Positions 13,389 to 15,109 of a stretch of DNA of 15,109 nucleotides are shown in pieces; the stretch's first letter is position 1, and every line of letters begins with the position of its first letter. The notes below the pieces were generated by a model, which saw only the letters and a program-made list of their open reading frames with translations, was not told where the DNA came from and did no database searches. Position numbers and translations under genes: made by a program. This DNA comes from Synergistaceae bacterium. GTDB lineage: Bacteria; Synergistota; Synergistia; Synergistales; Aminobacteriaceae. The stretch covers positions 1 through 15,109 of the forward strand of contig JAFVEW010000251.1 in assembly GCA_017475805.1 (NCBI GenBank). Reading direction: 5' to 3'.

Positions 13389-15109
13389 TTATCCTGCCTT
13401 ATAAATTATTTCTTCTAACTTCCGTAACGCTTCAGTATAGCCTTCTTTGCCGTCGAAATATGAAATTATTTTTGACGGGCTGCCAAATTTATTCAACGGA
13501 TCGGATTTTAGAATGGCGTTATTTTCTATTTCAAAAACTCCTAAATCTTTGTATTTTTCGAGAAGAGTTTCAAGAATTTCTCTTGCTGTTCCTGAATATT
13601 TGCTGAAAAAATCGCTTCGTTTGACTTTTTCGGCGCGTTCTGCCCTTGTTAAAGGCTTTTTATCAAAGGCAACATGGCAGATAAAATCGAAGTCATCAAC
13701 ATCAGCCATATTTTGCTCACGTTTCAGAACTTCGAGATCGAGTCCCTTTTCTTTGAGAAGCTCGTCAAGTTCGCGTTTTTTCTTCATACTTGACCATTTG
13801 AGAATAAAATTATCGAGCGTAGCAAATTCTCCACATACGCTTCTCTTTGTGTAGTCAATAATGCTTTCTTGCCTTAAAAGTTTTCCGCTTGCGTCATAAA
13901 TTAAAACTCTCTTCTGAATTATAAAAACTGAACAGCCGTCTTTATCAACAATAGGCTTTTGCTGTGGTGGTAACGGCGGTAATGGTGGCCAATCAATAAT
14001 AGGATGTTCAGGGGACTTTTTACCTTTTCCAAAATCAGGATCAATATCAATAGGACCGTCCCAATCAGGGTCAGCGAAATGCCTACTAACTCCGCGTAAA
14101 TCCATAATTACGAATGAAAGTTTATCAGCTTTTTCTACAATCCGTGTTCCGCGTCCTATAATTTGCTTAAACTGTGTCATTGACGAGATATTTTTATCGA
14201 TGACTATTAATTTTACAGTTTTTGTATCAACTCCTGTTGATAATAATTCTGAAGTTGTAGCGATAACAGGATAAGGCTCGGCAATAGAAATAAAATATTC
14301 AAGTTTACTTTTGCCGTAATTATCGGAGCTTGTAATCCTTACAACGTAATCAGGGTGATTTTTCATCATATCAGCGTTTAGCTTTGTAAGTTCCGCTCTC
14401 ATTCTTTCAGCCGCGTCTTGATTAGCGCAAAAGACTATAGTTTTCTGCATTCTATCTGAAGCCTTTAGATAATTTGTAATTTCTTCAGCAACAGCTCTGA
14501 CTCTGTCCTGTAAAATTATGTTGTAATCGTAATCAAGATTATTATAAATTCTGTCTTCAATTTCGTTGCCGTAAATATCTTTTTGACCTTTGACTGGTCG
14601 CCAACCGTCTGCGACGTTTAAGACAGGCTCAACAACTTTGAACGGAGCTAAAAATCCGTCTTGAATTCCATCGTTAAGACTATATTTATAAACAGGCTCT
14701 CCAAAATAGTTTATATTAGAAGCATATTCAGTTTCTTTTGGGGTTGCTGTCATACCGAGTTGAGTCGCCGAAGAAAAATATTTCAAAATATCATGCCATT
14801 GTTTGTCAGCATTGGCCGAACCTCTATGACACTCATCAATAATAATAAAATCAAAGAAGCCAGGCTTAAATAATTTTTCATAGCGTTTCTCACCGTCATC
14901 GCCTATCAGCTGTTGATATAACGAAAAATAAACTTCATAACTTGTAATTTGCCTATCTTTATCCTGTGAATAATTTATTTTATGTATAAATTTTTTAAGT
15001 GGGCTAAAATCCTGTTCAATAGACTGATCCACGAGAATATTTCTATCAGCCAAATACAAAATTTTGCTTTTTAATCCTGAATGAAGAAGCCGATAAACAA
15101 TTTGAAAAG
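13389..15109 (-). CDS. hsdR: Type I restriction enzyme R subunit, C-terminal part (helicase/translocase and C-terminal domain)
   Basis: This is the 3' part of hsdR, open to the window edge. The true start is the ATG at 715, across the circular join, so any start inside this segment (for example the TTG near 15059) is an artefact. In full-length numbering it carries the DECH box (283-286), TATP motif III (312-315) and motif VI GRGTR (510-514) of the superfamily 2 helicase. A C-terminal region of EcoEI_R_C type follows and should contact the methylase core. A proline-rich linker (PPLPPLPPQ) lies between the helicase and the C-terminal domain. The TAA at 13389-13391 is three bases before the hsdM start, so the two genes are translated as a coupled pair. 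Nothing suggests damage. Confidence 0.93.
   Translation of the reverse strand, partial: FQIVYRLLHSGLKSKILYLADRNILVDQSIEQDFSPLKKFIHKINYSQDKDRQITSYEVYFSLYQQLIGDDGEKRYEKLFKPGFFDFIIIDECHRGSANADKQWHDILKYFSSATQLGMTATPKETEYASNINYFGEPVYKYSLNDGIQDGFLAPFKVVEPVLNVADGWRPVKGQKDIYGNEIEDRIYNNLDYDYNIILQDRVRAVAEEITNYLKASDRMQKTIVFCANQDAAERMRAELTKLNADMMKNHPDYVVRITSSDNYGKSKLEYFISIAEPYPVIATTSELLSTGVDTKTVKLIVIDKNISSMTQFKQIIGRGTRIVEKADKLSFVIMDLRGVSRHFADPDWDGPIDIDPDFGKGKKSPEHPIIDWPPLPPLPPQQKPIVDKDGCSVFIIQKRVLIYDASGKLLRQESIIDYTKRSVCGEFATLDNFILKWSSMKKKRELDELLKEKGLDLEVLKREQNMADVDDFDFICHVAFDKKPLTRAERAEKVKRSDFFSKYSGTAREILETLLEKYKDLGVFEIENNAILKSDPLNKFGSPSKIISYFDGKEGYTEALRKLEEIIYKAG
14969..15109. repeat. Terminal direct repeat, right copy (circular overlap)
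   Basis: Exact copy of bases 1-141. In a circularised sequence one copy should be removed. The repeat length is a common maximum k-mer size in short-read assemblers, which supports an assembly origin for the overlap. Confidence 0.93.

Noticed and set aside
13389..15059. HsdR as an N-terminally truncated 556-residue protein
   Set aside because: The missing nuclease domain and helicase motif I are at 1-715 in the same frame across the circular join.

Overview
The window looks like one complete small plasmid. Its last 141 bases (14969-15109) are identical to its first 141 (1-141). If the ends are joined there, the molecule is a circle of 14,968 bp, and one gene (hsdR) runs across the join in a single unbroken 764-codon frame. 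A direct overlap of this size is typical of a circular contig from a short-read assembly. The DNA is AT-rich, with AGGAG/GGAGG ribosome sites and some GTG and TTG starts. That fits a low-GC anaerobe, probably a Firmicute (Negativicutes or Clostridia) or a similar gut or oral bacterium, but the host is a guess.

Layout. Mobilization: a P-type relaxase (767-2668, minus) and its ribbon-helix-helix accessory protein (2643-2966, minus), read from a promoter at 3146-3174. A cluster of inverted repeats at 3003-3100, between that promoter and the genes, is the candidate oriT. Replication: a primase-helicase fusion (3781-5754, minus), a structured origin region (about 5860-6350) with six 21-bp iterons and several hairpins, and a replication initiator (6352-7614, minus) behind a promoter flanked by palindromic operator-like sites. 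Accessory plus-strand segment: a 45-codon gene (7812-7949) among three small covarying palindromes, then an OLD-like ATPase whose C-terminus has an RNase-like HEPN motif (8085-9638). Defence operon, all minus strand: hsdR (715 to 1, then 15109 to 13389), hsdM (11910-13385), a PIN-domain toxin and its small partner (11466-11900 and 11231-11452) between hsdM and hsdS, then hsdS (9759-11234), and a broken ATPase stub (about 9640-9755) where the operon meets the plus-strand segment.

How the parts work together. The initiator, iterons and own primase-helicase suggest replication fairly independent of the host, in the manner of RSF1010. The relaxase pair makes the plasmid mobilizable but not self-transmissible: no coupling protein or mating-pair genes are present. 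No partition or resolvase gene is seen, so stable inheritance may rely on the type I restriction-modification system and the PIN module. The most unusual points are the ATPase-HEPN fusion beside a type I R-M operon, the toxin-antitoxin pair inside that operon, the in-frame 204-bp repeat inside hsdS, and paired origin hairpins whose loops are exactly complementary.
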